DNA of 64,000 nucleotides from Hyperoodon ampullatus (GCA_949752795.1 OX457061.1:28772425-28836424), one strand, 5' to 3'; counted from the first letter of the stretch, positions 12,836 through 26,712 are shown. Program-made: numbers and translations. The notes: generated by a model not told the origin, from the letters alone.

Positions 12836-15800
12836 AAGGAAATAGGAACATACATATTGATAATTACCTTAAATATAAATGGATTAAATGCACCAACCAA
12901 AAGACACAGACTGGCTGAATGGATACAAAATCAAGATGCGTATATATGCTGTCTACAAGAGACCACTTCAGACCTAGAGGCACATAGAGATTGAAAGTGA
13001 GAGGATGGAAAAGGATATCCCATGCAAATGGAAATCAAAAGAAAGCTGGAGTAGCAATTCTCATAACAGACAAAATAGACTTTAAAAGAAAGACTATTAC
13101 AAGAGACAAGGACACTACATAATGATCCAGGGATCACTCCAAGAAGAAAATATAACAATTGTAAATATTTATGCACCCAACACAGGAGCACCTCAATCTA
13201 TAAGGCAAATACTAACAGCCATAAAAGGGGAAATGGACAGTAACACATTCATAGTAGGGGACTTTAACACCCCACTTTCACCAATGGACAGATCATCCAA
13301 AATGAAATAAATGAGGAAACACAAGCTTTTAATGATACATTAAACAATATGGAATTAATTGATATTTATAGGACATTCCATCCAAAAACAACAGAATACA
13401 CATTCTTCTCAAGTGCTTATGGAACATTCTGCCGGATAGATCATATCTTGGGTCACAAATCAAGCCTTGGTAAATTTAAGAAAATTGAAATCATATCAAG
13501 TATCTTTTCCGACCACAACACTATGAGACTAGATATCAATTACAGCAAAAGATCTGTAAAAAAATACAAACACATGGAGGCCAAACAATACACTACTTAA
13601 TAACCAAGCGATCACTGAAAAATCAAAGAGGAAATCAAAAATTACCTAGAAAGAAATGACAATGAAAACACGATGACCCAAACCTGCGGGATGCAGCAAA
13701 AGCAGTTTTAAGAGGGAAGTTTATAGCAATACAATCCTACCTTAAGAAACAGGAAACATCTCAAATAAACAACCTAACTTTACACCGAAAGCAGTTAGAG
13801 AAAGAAGAACAAAAACCCCCCAAAAGTTAGCAGAAGTAAAGAAATCATAAAGATCAGATCAGAAATAAATGAAAAAGAAGTGAAGGAAAAAATACCAAAG
13901 ATTAATAAAACTGACAGCTGGTTCTCTGAGAAGATAAACAAAATTGATAGACCATTAGCCAGACTCATCAAGAAAAAAAGGGAGAAGACTCAAATCAATA
14001 GAGTTAGAAATGAAAAAGGAGAAGTAACAACTGACACTGCAGAAATACAAAGGATCATGAGAGATTACTACAAGCAACTCTATACCAATAAAATGGACAA
14101 CCTGGAAGAAATGGGCAAATTCTTAGAAATGCACAACCTGCCAAGACTGAACCAGGAAGAAATAGAAAATATGAACAGACCAATCACAAGCACGGAAATT
14201 GAAACTGTGATTAAAAATCTTCCAACAAACAAAAGCCCAGGACCAGGTGGCTTCAAAGGCGAAGTCTATCAAACATTTAGAGAAGAGCTAACACCTGTCC
14301 TTCTCAAACTCTCCCGAAACATAGCAGAGGGAGGAACACTCCCAAACCCATTCTGTGAGGCCACCATCACCCCGATACCAAAACCAGACAAAGATGTCAT
14401 GAAGAAAGAAAACTATAGGCTAATAACTCTAATGCACACTGATGCAAAAATCCTTAACATAATACTAGCAAACAGAATCCAACAACTTATTAAAAGGATC
14501 ATACACCATGATCAAATGGGGTTTATCCCAGGAATGCAAAGATTATTCAGTATAAGCAAACAGATCAATGTGATACATCATATTAAAAACTGAAGGAGAA
14601 AAGTCATATGGAAATCTCAATAGATGCAGAAAAAGCTTTTCATAAAATTCAACACCCATTTATGATAAAAACCCTCCAGAAAGTAGGCATAGAGGGAACC
14701 TACCTCAACATAATAAAGGCCATATATGACAAACCCACAGCCAACATCGCTCTCAATGGTGAAAAAGTGAAACCATTTCCACTAAGATCAGGAACAAGAA
14801 AAAGTTGCCCACTCTCACCACTATTACTCAACATAGTTTTGGAAGTTATAGGCACAGCAGTCAGAGAAGAAAAATAAATAAAAGGAATCCAAATCGGAAA
14901 AGAAGAAATAAAATTGTCACTGTTTGCAGATGACATGATACTATACATAGAGAATCCTAAAGATGTCACCAGAAACCTACTAGAGCTAATCAATGAATTT
15001 GGTAGAGTAGCAGGATACAAAGTTAACACACAGAAATCTCCTACATTCCTATACAATAATGATGAAAAATCTGAAAGAGAAATTAAGGAAACACTCCCAT
15101 TTACCACTGCAACAAGAAGAATAAAATACCTAGGAAAAAATCCTACCTAGAGAGACAAAACATCTTTATGCAGAAAACTGTAAGACACTGATGAAAGAAA
15201 TTAAAGATAATACAAACAGATGGAGAGATATACCATGTTCTTGGATTGGAAGAATCAAACACTGTGAAAATGATTATACTACCCAAAGCAATCTACAGAT
15301 TCAGTTCAATTGTTATCAACCTACCAATGACATTTCTCAGAGAACTAGAACTAAAAATTTCACAATAAAGAAACACAAAACACCCCGAATAGCTAAAGCA
15401 ATATTGAGAAAGAAAAATGGAGCTGGAGGAATCAGGCTCCCTGACTTGACTATATTACACAACTACAGTAATCAAGACAGTGTGGCCCTGGCACAAAAAC
15501 AGAAATATAGATCATTAGAATAGGATAGAAAGGCTGGAGATTAAACCCCCGCACATATGGTCACCTTATCTTTGATAAAGGAGGCAAGAGTATACAATGG
15601 AGAAAACACAGCCACTTCAATAAGTGGTGCTGGGAAAACTGGACAGCTACATGTAAAAGAATGAAATTAGTATGCTCCCTAACACCATACACAAAAGTAA
15701 ACTCAAAATGGATTACAGACCTAAATGTAAGGCCAGACACTATAAAACTCTTAGAGGAAAATATAGGCAGAACACTCTATGACATTAATCACAGGAAGAT

Positions 15801-16678
15801 CCTTTTTGACCCACCTCCTAGAGAAATGGAAAGAAAAACAAAAATAAACAAATGGGACCTAATGAAACGTAAAGCTTTTGCACAACAAAGGAAACCTTAA
15901 ATAAGATGAAAAGACAACTCTCAGAATGGGAGAAAATATTTGCAAACAAAGCCACTGACAAAGGATTAATCTCCAAAATATACAAGCAGCTCATGCAGCT
16001 CAATACCAAAAAAAAAAACAAAAAAAAAAAAACCCAGTCCAAAAATAGGCAGAAGACATAAATAGACATTTCTTCAAAGAAGATATACAGATTGCTAACA
16101 AACACATGAAAGGATGCTCAACATCACTAATCATTAGAGAAATGCAAATCAAAACTAAAATGAGGTATCACCTCACACCGGTCAGAATGGCCATCGTCAA
16201 AAAATCTACAAACAATAAATGCTGAAGAGGGTGTGGAGAAAAGGGAACCCTCTTGCACTGTTGGTGGGAATGTACATTGATACAGCCAATATGGAAAACA
16301 GTATGGAGGTCCCTTAAAAAACTAAAAATAGATCTACCATACAACCCAGAAATCCCACTACAGGGCATATGCACTGAGAAAACCATAATACAAAAAGAGT
16401 CATGTACCACAATGTTCACTGCAGCTCTATTTACAATAGCCAGGACGTGGAAGCAACCTAAGTGTCCATCAACAAATGAATGGATAAAGAAGATGTGGCA
16501 CATATATACAACGGAGTATTACTCAGCCATAAAGAGAAACAAAATTGAGTTATTTTTAGTGAGGTGGATGGACCTAGAGTCTGTCATAAAGAGTGAAGTA
16601 AGTCAGAAAGAGAAAGACAAATATTGTATGCTAACACAAAAAAAATGGCTAAAAAAAAAAAGAAAACAAAGGTTCTGA
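12836..16678 (+). pseudogene. L1 ORF2 (endonuclease/reverse transcriptase), broken
   Basis: ORF2 normally nicks target DNA and copies L1 RNA into it. The start codon appears lost: AAG occupies the place where the copies at 32774 and 62550 have ATG. The N-terminal endonuclease is recognisable from LNINGLNAPTKRHRLAEW through the EN-domain stretch VNIYAPNTGAPQ (13122-13310) and SSAYGTFCRIDHILGHKS (13349-13600). The longest clean frame, 13880-14593 (237 codons), covers the linker and RT fingers, with SPGP and GFIPGMQ. The catalytic FADD is intact at 14923-14934. The C-terminal Cys-containing region is at 16253-16678. Multiple stops and frameshifts separate these blocks. Confidence 0.93.
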
Positions 16679-17022
16679 GGAACCTAGGGGCAGGACAGGA
16701 ATAAAGATGCAGACGTAGAGAATAGACTTGAGGACACGGGGAGGGGGAAGGGTAAGCTGGGACAAAGTGAGAGAGTGGCATAGACATATATACTCTACCA
16801 AATGTCAAATAGATAGCTAGTAGGAAGCAGCCGCATAGCACAGGGAGATCAGCTTGGTGCTTTGTGACCACCTCGAGGGGTGTGATAGGGTAAGCAGGAC
16901 GAGACCCAGGAGGAAGGGGATATGGGTATATATGTATACATATAGCTGATTCATTTTTTTATACACCAGAAACTATCACACCATTGTAAAGTATTTATAC
17001 TCTAATAAAGATGTTATAAAAA
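16679..17022 (+). other. L1 copy A 3' UTR
   Basis: G/A-rich 3' UTR with the string GCAGCCGCATAGCACAGGGA near 16827. It ends in the TACTCTAATAAAGATGTT signal. The same 3' UTR is recognisable at 19627-19985 (reverse strand) and 38030-38395, tying those copies to related L1 subfamilies. Confidence 0.9.
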
Positions 17023-19626
17023 ATCAATAAATACTGGAAAACTTAGCAGCAAATGTGGTAAGATACTGAATGAACAAACAGTTATAAACTACTTGTGTCT
17101 CTGTTATTCTGAATAACATTTTTGGAAAGACAAATGGAAATGTTATAAGATATACACATACTCATACCTACTGATTCAGTTATGTTTTCCCTAAGAATTT
17201 AACATAAAAAATAATTCAACCTAAGGAAAAATGTTACTTTGTACATATTAAGTTTTTAAGTAAACATAAGAACCACAACTTGGAAAATTAAAATGTTAAT
17301 AAATGAAATATGCTGTGGATATTGAGACTTGGAATCATGAAGGTTGTGTCAAAACATTTTTTTTAAAGATCTATGAATAAAATGTAAAAGAGAATTAAAA
17401 ACAAGAACTTTATGCTTACGACTCTAAAATGCTTGGATGCATATGTAGGCACACTGAAGATGATGTTTCTGAATTAAAATTTTTGTGTAAAGTTTATACT
17501 AAAATTATTTTTTTTCTTAAAAATAGTATTAGTTTTAATAGGGATAATAGCAGCAATAACATACTACTAGTAGTAGAAGTATCAATGATTAAAGTTCTTC
17601 TCTATTGCATGCTTTCAGTATAAGAAAACATATGCTAGTAGAAGAGTTCAGATGGAATATTTAATATCATAAAGTACTTTCTGTATTGTGTGCATAGAAA
17701 ATGGAAAATATTATTTGCACCGTATTCATGTAGGTATTTCTCGTGGCCTCTTTATACATTCCTTCTAACACCTACATCAAGGCTATGGTAGCCAGCTGTG
17801 AAAGGTGCTAGATTTTCAACGAAGGATACTTTTTTTGTTACTTACAAAGTTACTGGTCCCTTCTCTTGTGGGAATTATAATCTGAACCCTTAATACTACA
17901 CACACACACACACACACACACAACCATGTAGGGTGGCAGGGTGGGTTCTCTGAATGACATACTGTTTTTCTCTAAGTATCGCGTCTCCTCTGGCTTCAAG
18001 CTACCCTGCTGTATTTAACACAAAATTTATTACTGGCAGAAAGTTCTTGGACAAACCACTGTATAATTTCTCTAGCATTCTGGAATTATTTTTGCAAGTC
18101 CAACTGAGTCTGGGCACCTGCCTATTATACAAATTTTCTGGCATTTAAAAATTGTGCTTGCTGTGTGATGAGCTAAGACTAGAGTTCAAATATGAATAAA
18201 TATTCGTTAGTTACTAAACTGCAGAGGAAGATTTAACTATCTCCTAACAAATCATTTTTCTAGATGATATAACATGGTTTGTTTCCTTCTCTCATGGTCC
18301 TTTTTCCTATATTTTATAATTAAAATAATTTTCCAAAATCAATTTTTAGCTTTTTATGTTATTTATTATCTTCTCAAATTTGTACAAATTATAACTTCAG
18401 CAGAATCAAGTATCTTTCTTACCTAAGGTCTTGAAGATTGGAGCTTTAACTGTATCCCACATACGCATTCATTCTGAATACATAAACTTTCTTTCAGCCA
18501 CTATAGTATCTACTATTCATATAATAAACTATCTTAGAGATATAACATTAGTTTTACCAAATGGTATGAGTGAAGCTTAGACTATAATACAAAACAGATG
18601 AAATTCTAGATATCATAGAGTAAAATAGTTGAGTTAACGTAAATTATGTTTTGTGACATGGTATCCATCTTCATTACTGAATCCTTGGATATAATGAAAG
18701 TAGATAAGGAGTGAGTTACAATTCATTTCTTTAGACTACCTTTTCCTGAATATTGTATGCATAGTTTTTTTTCCTACTTGAACAGAAAATCTCTCTGTGT
18801 ATCCTAAAATCTGCATTTTAATCAATATTTTACTTTTCTGATGAGCAAATCCCAACTAACTTTAAGCTCCTCATGAAATGAAAGCCACAGTAGGCAGGCA
18901 GGGAGACAAATAAGTGTCTAACGACTCTCCCACATACAGGGAGGGCAGACACTGAGAGGGTCTGGGCATCAGCAACACTGCCTCTAAGAATCACATGGGA
19001 AAAAGAATAAATGGATGGAGGACCATCAGCATCAGTGCTGAAAGAAAGGGAAATGAGTCTCCTTTGTCAGAAATATGAAGACATTTCCACAGTGTAATGA
19101 TGACAGGACTACAAGAAAGATAACACCCATGAAGAATGCAAGGAGCATGACGTGGAGAAACCCCCTGGCAGCCCTGAACCTGGAGGGTGAGGGAGAGAAG
19201 GCAGATAGGTTGGTAGGGCAGCTGACAAGCAAGCTGAGGAGTCACAGAAACTACAAAGAGGTACTCGGAGTCTTCAGGGAGAGAACCTGGGCTGGGGCTC
19301 CTCTATCTTTTTGATATTCAAGCATCACTGTGTGTGTGTTTTTGTTTAAGCACCTTCTCACCTTCTAGCACTACAAGACACTGGGTCATCCTGCCACAGC
19401 CCTAGAATCAGCCATTTCTCCAGCCATTCCTCTTACTAGAGAAAGGTTTAGAAGCCAAGATATGGGGCCTAAGTGTGCTCCTTGCTACTGGTATTTCATT
19501 GCTTGAAGAAATGCTAAGCTGACAGAGCAAAGATATGTGTGTGTATAATAACCTGTGCATATACTCATACCTATAAATATTCCTATATGTAGCCATCTGT
19601 ATCTATAGTAAGCTGAAACTGAGTTT
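17023..19626. other. Unique sequence, no gene seen
   Basis: AT-rich to about 18.85 kb, then a moderately GC-richer patch (18880-19320) with an unrecognised 84-codon minus-strand frame (18991-19245) and a 79-codon plus-strand frame (19075-19314). Neither shows a known domain. A perfect CA repeat lies at 17899-17922. Confidence 0.55.
17899..17922. repeat. (CA)12 microsatellite
   Basis: Twelve uninterrupted CA units, a plausible length-polymorphic marker. Confidence 0.95.
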
Positions 19627-20804
19627 TTATTTATTTTTAACATCTTTATTGGAGTATAACTGCTTTACATTGTTGTATTAGTTTCTGCTGTATAACAAAG
19701 TGAATCAGCTCTATGTATACATATATCTCCATATCCCCTCCCTCTTGCGTCTACCTCCCACCCTCCCTATCCCAGCCCTCTAGGTGGTCACAAAGCACCG
19801 AGCTGATCTCCCTGTACTATGCGGCTGCTTCCCACTAGCTATCTATTTGACATTTGGTAGTGTATATATGTCAATGCCACTCCCTCACTTCGGCTTAGCT
19901 TACCCTTCCCCCTCCCCATGTCCTCAAGTCCATTCTCTATGTCTACGTCTTTATTCCTGTCCTGCCCCTAGGTTCATCAGAACCTTTTTTTGTTTGTTTT
20001 TTTACATTCCGTATATGTGTGTTAGCATATGGTATTTGTTTTTCTCTTTCTGACTTACTTCACTCTGTATGACAGACTCTAGGTCCATCCACCTCACTAC
20101 AAATAACTCAATTTCATTTCTTTTTTATGGCTGAGTAATATTCCATTGTATACATGTGCCACATCTTCTTTATCTATTCATCTGTTGATGGACACTTAGG
20201 TTGCTTCCATGTCCTGGCTATTGTAAATAGTGCTGCAATGAACATTGTGGTACATGACTCTTTTTGTATTATGGTTTTCTCAGGGTATATGCCCAGTAGT
20301 AAGATTGCTGGGTCATATGGTAGTTCTATTTTTAGCTTTTTAAGGAACCTCCATACTGTTCTCCACAGTGGCTGTATCAATTTACATTCCCACCAACAGT
20401 GTAAGAGGGCTCCCTTCTCTCCACACCCTCTTCAGCATTTATTGTTTGTAAATTTTTTGATGATGGCCATTCTGACCAGTGTGAGGTGATACCTCATTTT
20501 AGTTTTGATTTGCATTTCTCTAATGATTAGTGATGTTGAGCATCCTTTCATGTGTTTGTTGGCAATCTGTATATCTTCTTTGGAGAAATGCTATTTAGGT
20601 CTTCTGCCCATTTTTGGATTGGGTTGGGATTTTTTATATTGAGCTGCATGAGCTGCTTGTATATTTTGGAGATTAATCCTTTGTCAGTGGCTTCATTTGC
20701 AAATATTTTCTCCCATTCTGAGTGCTGTCTTTTTGTGTCGTTTATGGTTTCCTTTGCTGTGCAAAAGCTTTTGAGTTTCATTAGGTCCCATTTGTTTATT
20801 TTTG
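19627..20804 (-). mobile_element. 5'-truncated L1 (3' end of ORF2 plus 3' UTR)
   Basis: Reverse-strand L1 3' end. The poly(T)-like left edge and the reversed polyadenylation signal are near 19627-19650, the 3' UTR runs to about 19985, and the last third of ORF2 follows to about 20804. The reverse-strand frame 20174-20380 carries the conserved [10 protein letters not shown] and [11 protein letters not shown] strings, and 20548-20814 carries [21 protein letters not shown]. About 1.2 kb of a 6-7 kb element is present, a typical truncated insertion. No clear target-site duplication was found. Forward-strand frames in this interval (for example 19784-20053 and 20154-20489) are shadows of it. Confidence 0.94.
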
Positions 20805-22074
20805 CAAAATCCAATAAACTTTTGATTGGGAAATTCTATTATAAGGGAATATTATGGACCATTTTGTTATTTACATGTCTCAGTAGCAACTCAACTGACA
20901 TATCTGAAGATAGTACCTTTAAAATCCTATCTTTGATATTTACTATCTGAGTGACCTTCATGAAGCTATTAGCTTTATTTGAACCCCCATTTCCTCATCT
21001 ATTTGATGGGTAAATCATAATGCCTGAGCCAGGTACTTCACTGTCTTATGCATATTTTAAGTGTTTTGAATACTGTAATATATAATTCAAACTTTCCTTT
21101 AATGCTATCTATGAAAAATTAACTTTTACTCTAAGAAATGTATAATATTAAATTATGTACACACTTTGCAAAATGATGTACAAATCAAGTGAATTTTTAT
21201 AATAGGTGTCCGATATTCTTTTCCACATATTTCAACAGTGAACGTGAGAATCAGGTGACAAAAACGGAAGGGTAATTGTGTTACAATTTAGTAAATTACA
21301 GAGACCAAAAATGGGGAAAAAATGGCATGAGAAACTTAAATTTATCTCACTGGTCAGCAGAAAGGTAACTGAGTAAGAAGAGTTTATATCATAAGGAAAT
21401 TTCCAAGGAGGCACAATTTGAATGGTTTATAACTGAGTAACATGCTAAGAATCTAAAGAATGGAACACTGGAAAAAATTTGCCAACTTTACAACTCTGTC
21501 TTATATCCATCATGAATTACTTTATAATGGGATCAAGTAAAAGGCTATCAATATATGCACACAGTTTTTTCTCAGCCAGGAGGTACAATCTTCAAGTTCA
21601 AAATGATGTCTAGTGGAATTCATCTTCATATTGATACTTACTCATGGAGACATTAATGCATTCATTATTTACCTCTATATAATACTACTAGATATTCAAA
21701 GAATAAAATAATTTATATTTACACAAAGCTGCTGCATTGTTTATCTGTAATCATGTAGGTTGAAGCATCTATGTACCCTTATAAAAAGGTAAAATCATGA
21801 TTTTAATTGCAAATTTGTGCAATAGCTATCCCCACCTTGACACCATCCTTTAACGTAAACCTCCTTATAGGTCTTTTACAATCTATGCAACATATTTGTT
21901 CCTAAAAATTACCAAGCTATATAACATCATTCAATAAAAGCCATGAAGCTCATGGGGTTAATGGGGTTAGGAACATACACACAAGATTCAGTAGTGACAC
22001 AGTGAAATATGAAAAAGAAATCTAGTAAAAATAATAGTACAGCCTTACATATCTTAAATAAATGATATACAAAG
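20805..22074. other. AT-rich unique sequence, no gene seen
   Basis: No repeat, exon or RNA gene recognised. The one 60-codon minus-strand frame (21232-21414) is unrecognised. Confidence 0.6.
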
Positions 22075-22956
22075 ACTATAATAAATGTAAGAAAAAGAAA
22101 CATTATAACTGTTAATGCAGAAATTCAAAGGATCATAAGCGGCTGCTATGAACAACTATATGCCAATAAACTGGACAACCTAGAAGAAATGGAAAAATCC
22201 TTAGAAGCATACAACTTAGCAAGACTGAATCAGGAAGAATAGGAAATCTAAATAGATCAATTATTAGTAAGGAGACTGAATCAGTAATCAAAAATCTCCC
22301 GAAAAAGATAAGCCCAGGACCAGATGGCTCCACTGGTGAATTCTGCCAAGCATTTAAAAAAGAATTAACACCAATCCCTCTCAAACACTTCTAAAAAAGT
22401 CAAAGAGGAAGTTACACTCCCAAACTCATTTTATGAGGCCAGTATTATCCTGCTACCCAAACCAGAAAAAGACACCACTAAGAAAAGAAAACTACAGGCC
22501 AATATCTCTGATGAATACAGATGCAAAATTTCTTAACAAAGTACTAGAAAACACAGTTCAGCAGCATATGAAAAGGCTCATTCACCATGATCAAATGATA
22601 TTTACCTCTTGGAGGCAAGGATGGTTCAAAATATACCAATCAATGAGACACATCACATTAATAGAATGAAAGAATAGAGTCATATAATCATCTCAATAGC
22701 TGTAGAAAAAGCATTTGCCAACATCCATTCATGATCAAAAATAACTCTTTACAAATTAGGCACAGAAGGAACATATATTAACATATTATAGGCCATATAT
22801 GACAAGCCTACAGCTAACATCACACTTAATGGTGAAAGGTTGAAAGCTTTCTCCCTTAGGTAAGGAAATAGACAAGGGTGTTCACTCTTATCACTCCTAT
22901 TCAACAAAGTACTAGAAGTGCTAGCTAGAGCAATTAGGCAAGAAAGAGAAACAAAA

Positions 22957-23226
22957 GAGGGGAAGGGGAGGGTGGGATGAATTGAGAGATTAGGATGGAC
23001 ATATATACACTACCATGTGTAAAGTAGATAGCTAGTGGGAACAAGCTATAAAGCACAGGAAGCTCAGCTCGGTGCTTTGTGATGACCTAGATGGGTGGGA
23101 TGGGGGAGGGGGGTGGGAGGGAGGTCCAAGAGGGAGGGGATGTAGTATACATATAGCTGATTCACTTCATTGTACAGCAGAAACTAACATGACATTGTAA
23201 AGCAATTATACTTCAATAAAAAAAAG
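22957..23226 (+). mobile_element. Nested 5'-truncated L1 3' UTR inside the old L1
   Basis: About 265 bp of L1 3' UTR, G-rich at the left. It contains AAAGCACAGGAAGCTCAGCT near 23052 and ends TATACTTCAATAAAAAAAA. The host L1 ORF2 stops at codons equivalent to IRQERETK and resumes at the block before the catalytic motif (KIVSI near 23229), so the host is split. About 25-30 bases of host appear missing at the junction and no duplication is obvious. Confidence 0.87.
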
Positions 23227-24505
23227 TAAAATTGTCTCTATTTGAAGATGATGTGATTTTATATATAGAAAATCCAAAAGACTCTACAAGAAAACCATTA
23301 GATCTAATCAATGGATTCAGTAAAGTTGCAGGATACAAGATTAACAAACAAAAACCTGTAGCGTTTCTGTACACTAACAATTTTCTGAAAAAGAAATAAA
23401 GAAATCAATCCTATTTACAGTAGGATCAAAACCAATAAAATACTTAGGAATAAGCCTAACTAAGAAGGTGAAAGATCTCTATTCTAAAAACTACAAGACA
23501 TTGATAAAAGAAATCAAAGAAGAGATAAATAAATGGAAAGGTACCCCTTGTTCATGGATTGGAAAAATCAATATTGTTAAAATGTTAATATTACCAAAAA
23601 CTATCTATAGATTCAGTACAATCCTTATAAAGATTCCAACTTCATTTTTTACAGAAGTATAAAAATTATTCCTAAAATTAACATGGAACAACAAAAGACC
23701 CTGAATAGCCTAAGAAATCATGAAAAAGAAGAACAAAGCAGGGGGCATCACACTTCCTGATTTCAAGCTATACTATAAATGTATAGTCATCACTATGGGA
23801 CTGGCATAAAAACAAATGAGTAGGCCAATGGAACAAAATCAAGGGCCAGAAATAAACCCAAGCACATATGGTCAACTAATATTTGACATGAAAGCCAAGA
23901 ATACTCAATGGAGAAAAGACAGCCTCTTCAATAATAGTGCTGGGATAACTGGATATTCACATCCAAAGAATGAAACTGGATCCATATCTTACATCACCCA
24001 CAAAATATTAACTCAAAATGGATTAAACATTTAAATGTAAGACCTGAAAACATGGAAATCCTAGAAGAAAACATAGGAATAAAGCTTCTTGACCTAGGCC
24101 TTGGTAATAATTTTTAAGATACGACACCTAAAGCACAAGCAACAAAATAAAAAATAAACAAGTGGGGCTATGTCAAACTAAAAAGCTTCTGCACAGCAAA
24201 GGAAACCATCAGCAAAGTGAAGAGACTAGTCATGGAATGAGACAAAGTATTTGCAAACCATATATCTGATAAGGGGTTAATATCCAAAATACATAAAGAA
24301 TTCATACAATTCAATAGCAAAAAAAAAAAAAAATTAAATGGACAAAGAACCTGAACAGACATTTCTTCAAAGAATATATACAAAAGGCCAACAGATACAT
24401 GAAAAGATGCTCAACATCACTAGTCATTAAAGAAATGCAAATTAAAGCCACAAAGAACTATAACCTTATGCCTGTTAGAATGGCTGTCATCAAAAAGACA
24501 ATAGA

Positions 24506-24713
24506 GGGCTTCCCTGGTGGCGCAGTGGTTGAGAGTTCGCCTGCCGATGCAGGGGACACGGGTTCGTGCCCCGGTCCGGGAGGATCCCATGTGCCGCAGA
24601 GCAGCTGGGCCCGTGAGCCATGGCCACTGGGCCTGCGCGTCCGGAGCCTGTGCTCCGCAAGGGGAGAGGCCACAACAGTGAGAGGCCCGCATACCGCAAA
24701 AAAAAAACAACAA
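24506..24713 (+). mobile_element. CHR-2-like SINE inside the old L1
   Basis: Full short-form CHR SINE with A-box and B-box-like head and A-rich tail. A 14-bp target-site duplication AAAAAGACAATAGA flanks it (24492-24505 and 24714-24727). The host ORF2 reads on across the insertion. Confidence 0.97.
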
Positions 24714-25592
24714 AAAAAGACAATAGATAACAAATCCTAATGTGGACGCAGAGAAATGGGAACCCTTTTGCACTGTTGGTCGGATTGTAAATTGTACAGC
24801 CACTATGGAAAACAGTATGGAGGATCCTCAAAAAAACAAATAGAACTACAATATAATCCAGCAATTTCACTTCTCAGAATATGTCCAAGGGAAATGAAAA
24901 CACTGACTTGAAAAGATATCTGCACCCTCATGTTCACAGCAGCATTATTTACAGTAGTCAAGACAGGGAAACAATCAAAGTGTGCACTGATGGATGAATG
25001 GATAAAGAAGTTGTGGTATAAAAATATACATGGAGTATTATTCAGCTATAAAAAGGAGGAAACCTTGCTATTTGTGACAACATGGATGGATCTTGAAGAC
25101 ATTATGCTAAGTTAAATAAGTCAGAGAAAGACAAATACTGTATGACGTCACTTATATGTGGAATCTGAAAAATAAAAATAAAAAGCAAAATATCCATAGA
25201 AAAAGAGATTAGATTTGTGGTTGCTAAAGGTGGAGAGTAGGGGTAGGAGTAATTAGAGGAAGGTGGTCAAAAGGTGCAAACTTCCAGTTATAAGATAAAT
25301 AAGTGCTGGGGAGCTTATGTAGAACACGTTGACTACAGCTAACACTGCTGTCTGATATACAGGAAAGTTGTTAAGAGAGGGAATCCTAAGATTTCTCAAA
25401 ACAGGGAGAATTTTTTTTTCCTTTTATTCTTTCTTTGCTTTTTATTGTACCTGTCCTGTATGAGAAGCTGGATGTTAACTAAACGTACTGTGGTAATCAT
25501 TTCACAACACCTGTAAATCAAACCATCATGCTCTACTCCTTAAACTAACACAGTGATTCACGTCAATTATTTCTCAATAAAACTGGGAAAAA

Positions 25593-26712
25593 ACCTTCTG
25601 TGCAGTAAAAGACACTGGCAAGAGAGTGAAGAAACAAGACACAGCCTGGGGAAAATGTCTATTTTTATCTGATAAAATGTCTTTATCTAAAACATCTTTA
25701 TCACATATCTGATAAAGGACTCATTTCCAAATATGAAAATAACTTCTAAAATTCAACAATAAGAAAAAGAAAAAACCTCATTAAAAAGTGGGCAAAGTTC
25801 TGAACAGACACATCATCAAACCAGATAAACACCTGCCAAATAAGCATATGAAATGTTCAACATCATATGTCATTAAAGAATTATAAATTAAAATAACAAT
25901 AAGATACCACTCCACACATATTAGAATGGCCAAAATCTAAAACACTGACAACACCAGTGCTGGCAAGGTTGTGAGGTAATAGCTACTTTCATTTATTGCT
26001 GGTATGAATCTGAAATGATATAGCCACTTTATTTAAAAGACAGTTTGGCAGTTCCTAATAAACCTAAACATAGACTTACTATACAATCAAGTAATTGTAC
26101 TCCTAGGTATTTACTCGAATGAGTTGAAAACTTATGTTTACATAAAAGCTCAAACATGATTGCTTATTGCTTTATTCATAGTTGGCCAAATTTTGGAAGC
26201 AACCTAGATATCTTTCAATAGGTGAATGGATAAATGAAATGTGGTACATCCATACAACTGAATATTACTCAATGATTAAAAGAAATGAGCTAACAAGCCT
26301 CAAAGGTACATGGAAGTACCTTAAATACAAATGAAGAGAAAGAGTTATAGACACAGTAAAAGAATTAGTAGTTGTTATGGATTTGGGCAGAGGATGAACA
26401 AATATGTGGGGTACAGATTTTTAGGGCAATTAAATTATTCTGTATAATATTGTAATGGTAGATACATTACATTATACATTTGGCAAAACCCAAAGAAATG
26501 TACAACAAAAATGAATGAAACCAAATGTAAACTATAGACTTTAGTTAATACTAATGTATCAATACTAATTCATCAGTTATAACAAACATACCACAACAAT
26601 GCAAGATGTTAATACTAAAGAGAATTTTGGAAGGGAGGAGAGAGAATACATGGCAACTTCTGTACTTTCTGCTCAAGATTTCTGTAAACTTCAAATTGCT
26701 CTAAAAAAATCA
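25593..26712 (+). mobile_element. Very old L1 3' end (ORF2 C-terminal region plus 3' UTR)
   Basis: A heavily diverged L1 directly after the preceding one. It contains the conserved ORF2 C-terminal context (CAAGTAATTGTACTCCTAGG near 26089, and the NEWINEMWYIHTTEYYS-like stretch near 26222-26275). Its 3' UTR ends CAAATTGCTCTAAAAAAATC near 26692-26711, in the style of older L1M subfamilies. Frames are fully degraded. The tight head-to-tail junction with the younger L1M at about 25592 suggests the younger one inserted into or beside this older copy. Confidence 0.82.

Larger units (their letters stand above)
9868..17022 (+). mobile_element. Near full-length L1 LINE (copy A)
   Basis: A complete L1 architecture in order: a 5' UTR of about 2 kb, ORF1 (11912-12777), a short inter-ORF gap, ORF2 (about 12836-16678), a 3' UTR, and a polyadenylation signal AATAAA near 17004 followed by a weak A-rich end. 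At about 7.15 kb it is close to the expected full length for a cetartiodactyl L1. Both ORFs contain frameshifts and stop codons, so the copy cannot retrotranspose by itself. I could not identify a convincing target-site duplication, so both outer boundaries are uncertain by a few tens of bases. It is less decayed than the elements at 22-27 kb and 57-59 kb. Confidence 0.92.
22075..25592 (+). mobile_element. Old L1M-type LINE (ORF2 to 3' end), interrupted twice
   Basis: A diverged L1 starting within the ORF2 linker/RT region and running to a 3' UTR of the mammal-wide L1MA/L1MB style. Recognisable strings include TTCCAGTTATAAGATAAATAAG near 25285 and GTGGTAATCATTTCACAAC near 25490. It ends at the TTTCTCAATAAAACTG near 25570-25588. 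ORF2 blocks are readable in short frames (22433-22669 with the GFIP-equivalent region, 23468-23662 with [12 protein letters not shown], 24930-25115). The RT catalytic block is preserved only as [13 protein letters not shown] near 23247, so the Ala of FADD is lost. Two younger elements sit inside it: an L1 3' tip (22957-23226) and a CHR-2 SINE (24506-24713). Confidence 0.88.

Noticed and set aside
18880..19320. Coding exon in the GC-richer patch
   Set aside because: Open frames are under 85 codons, on both strands, without recognisable domain or clear splice sites.
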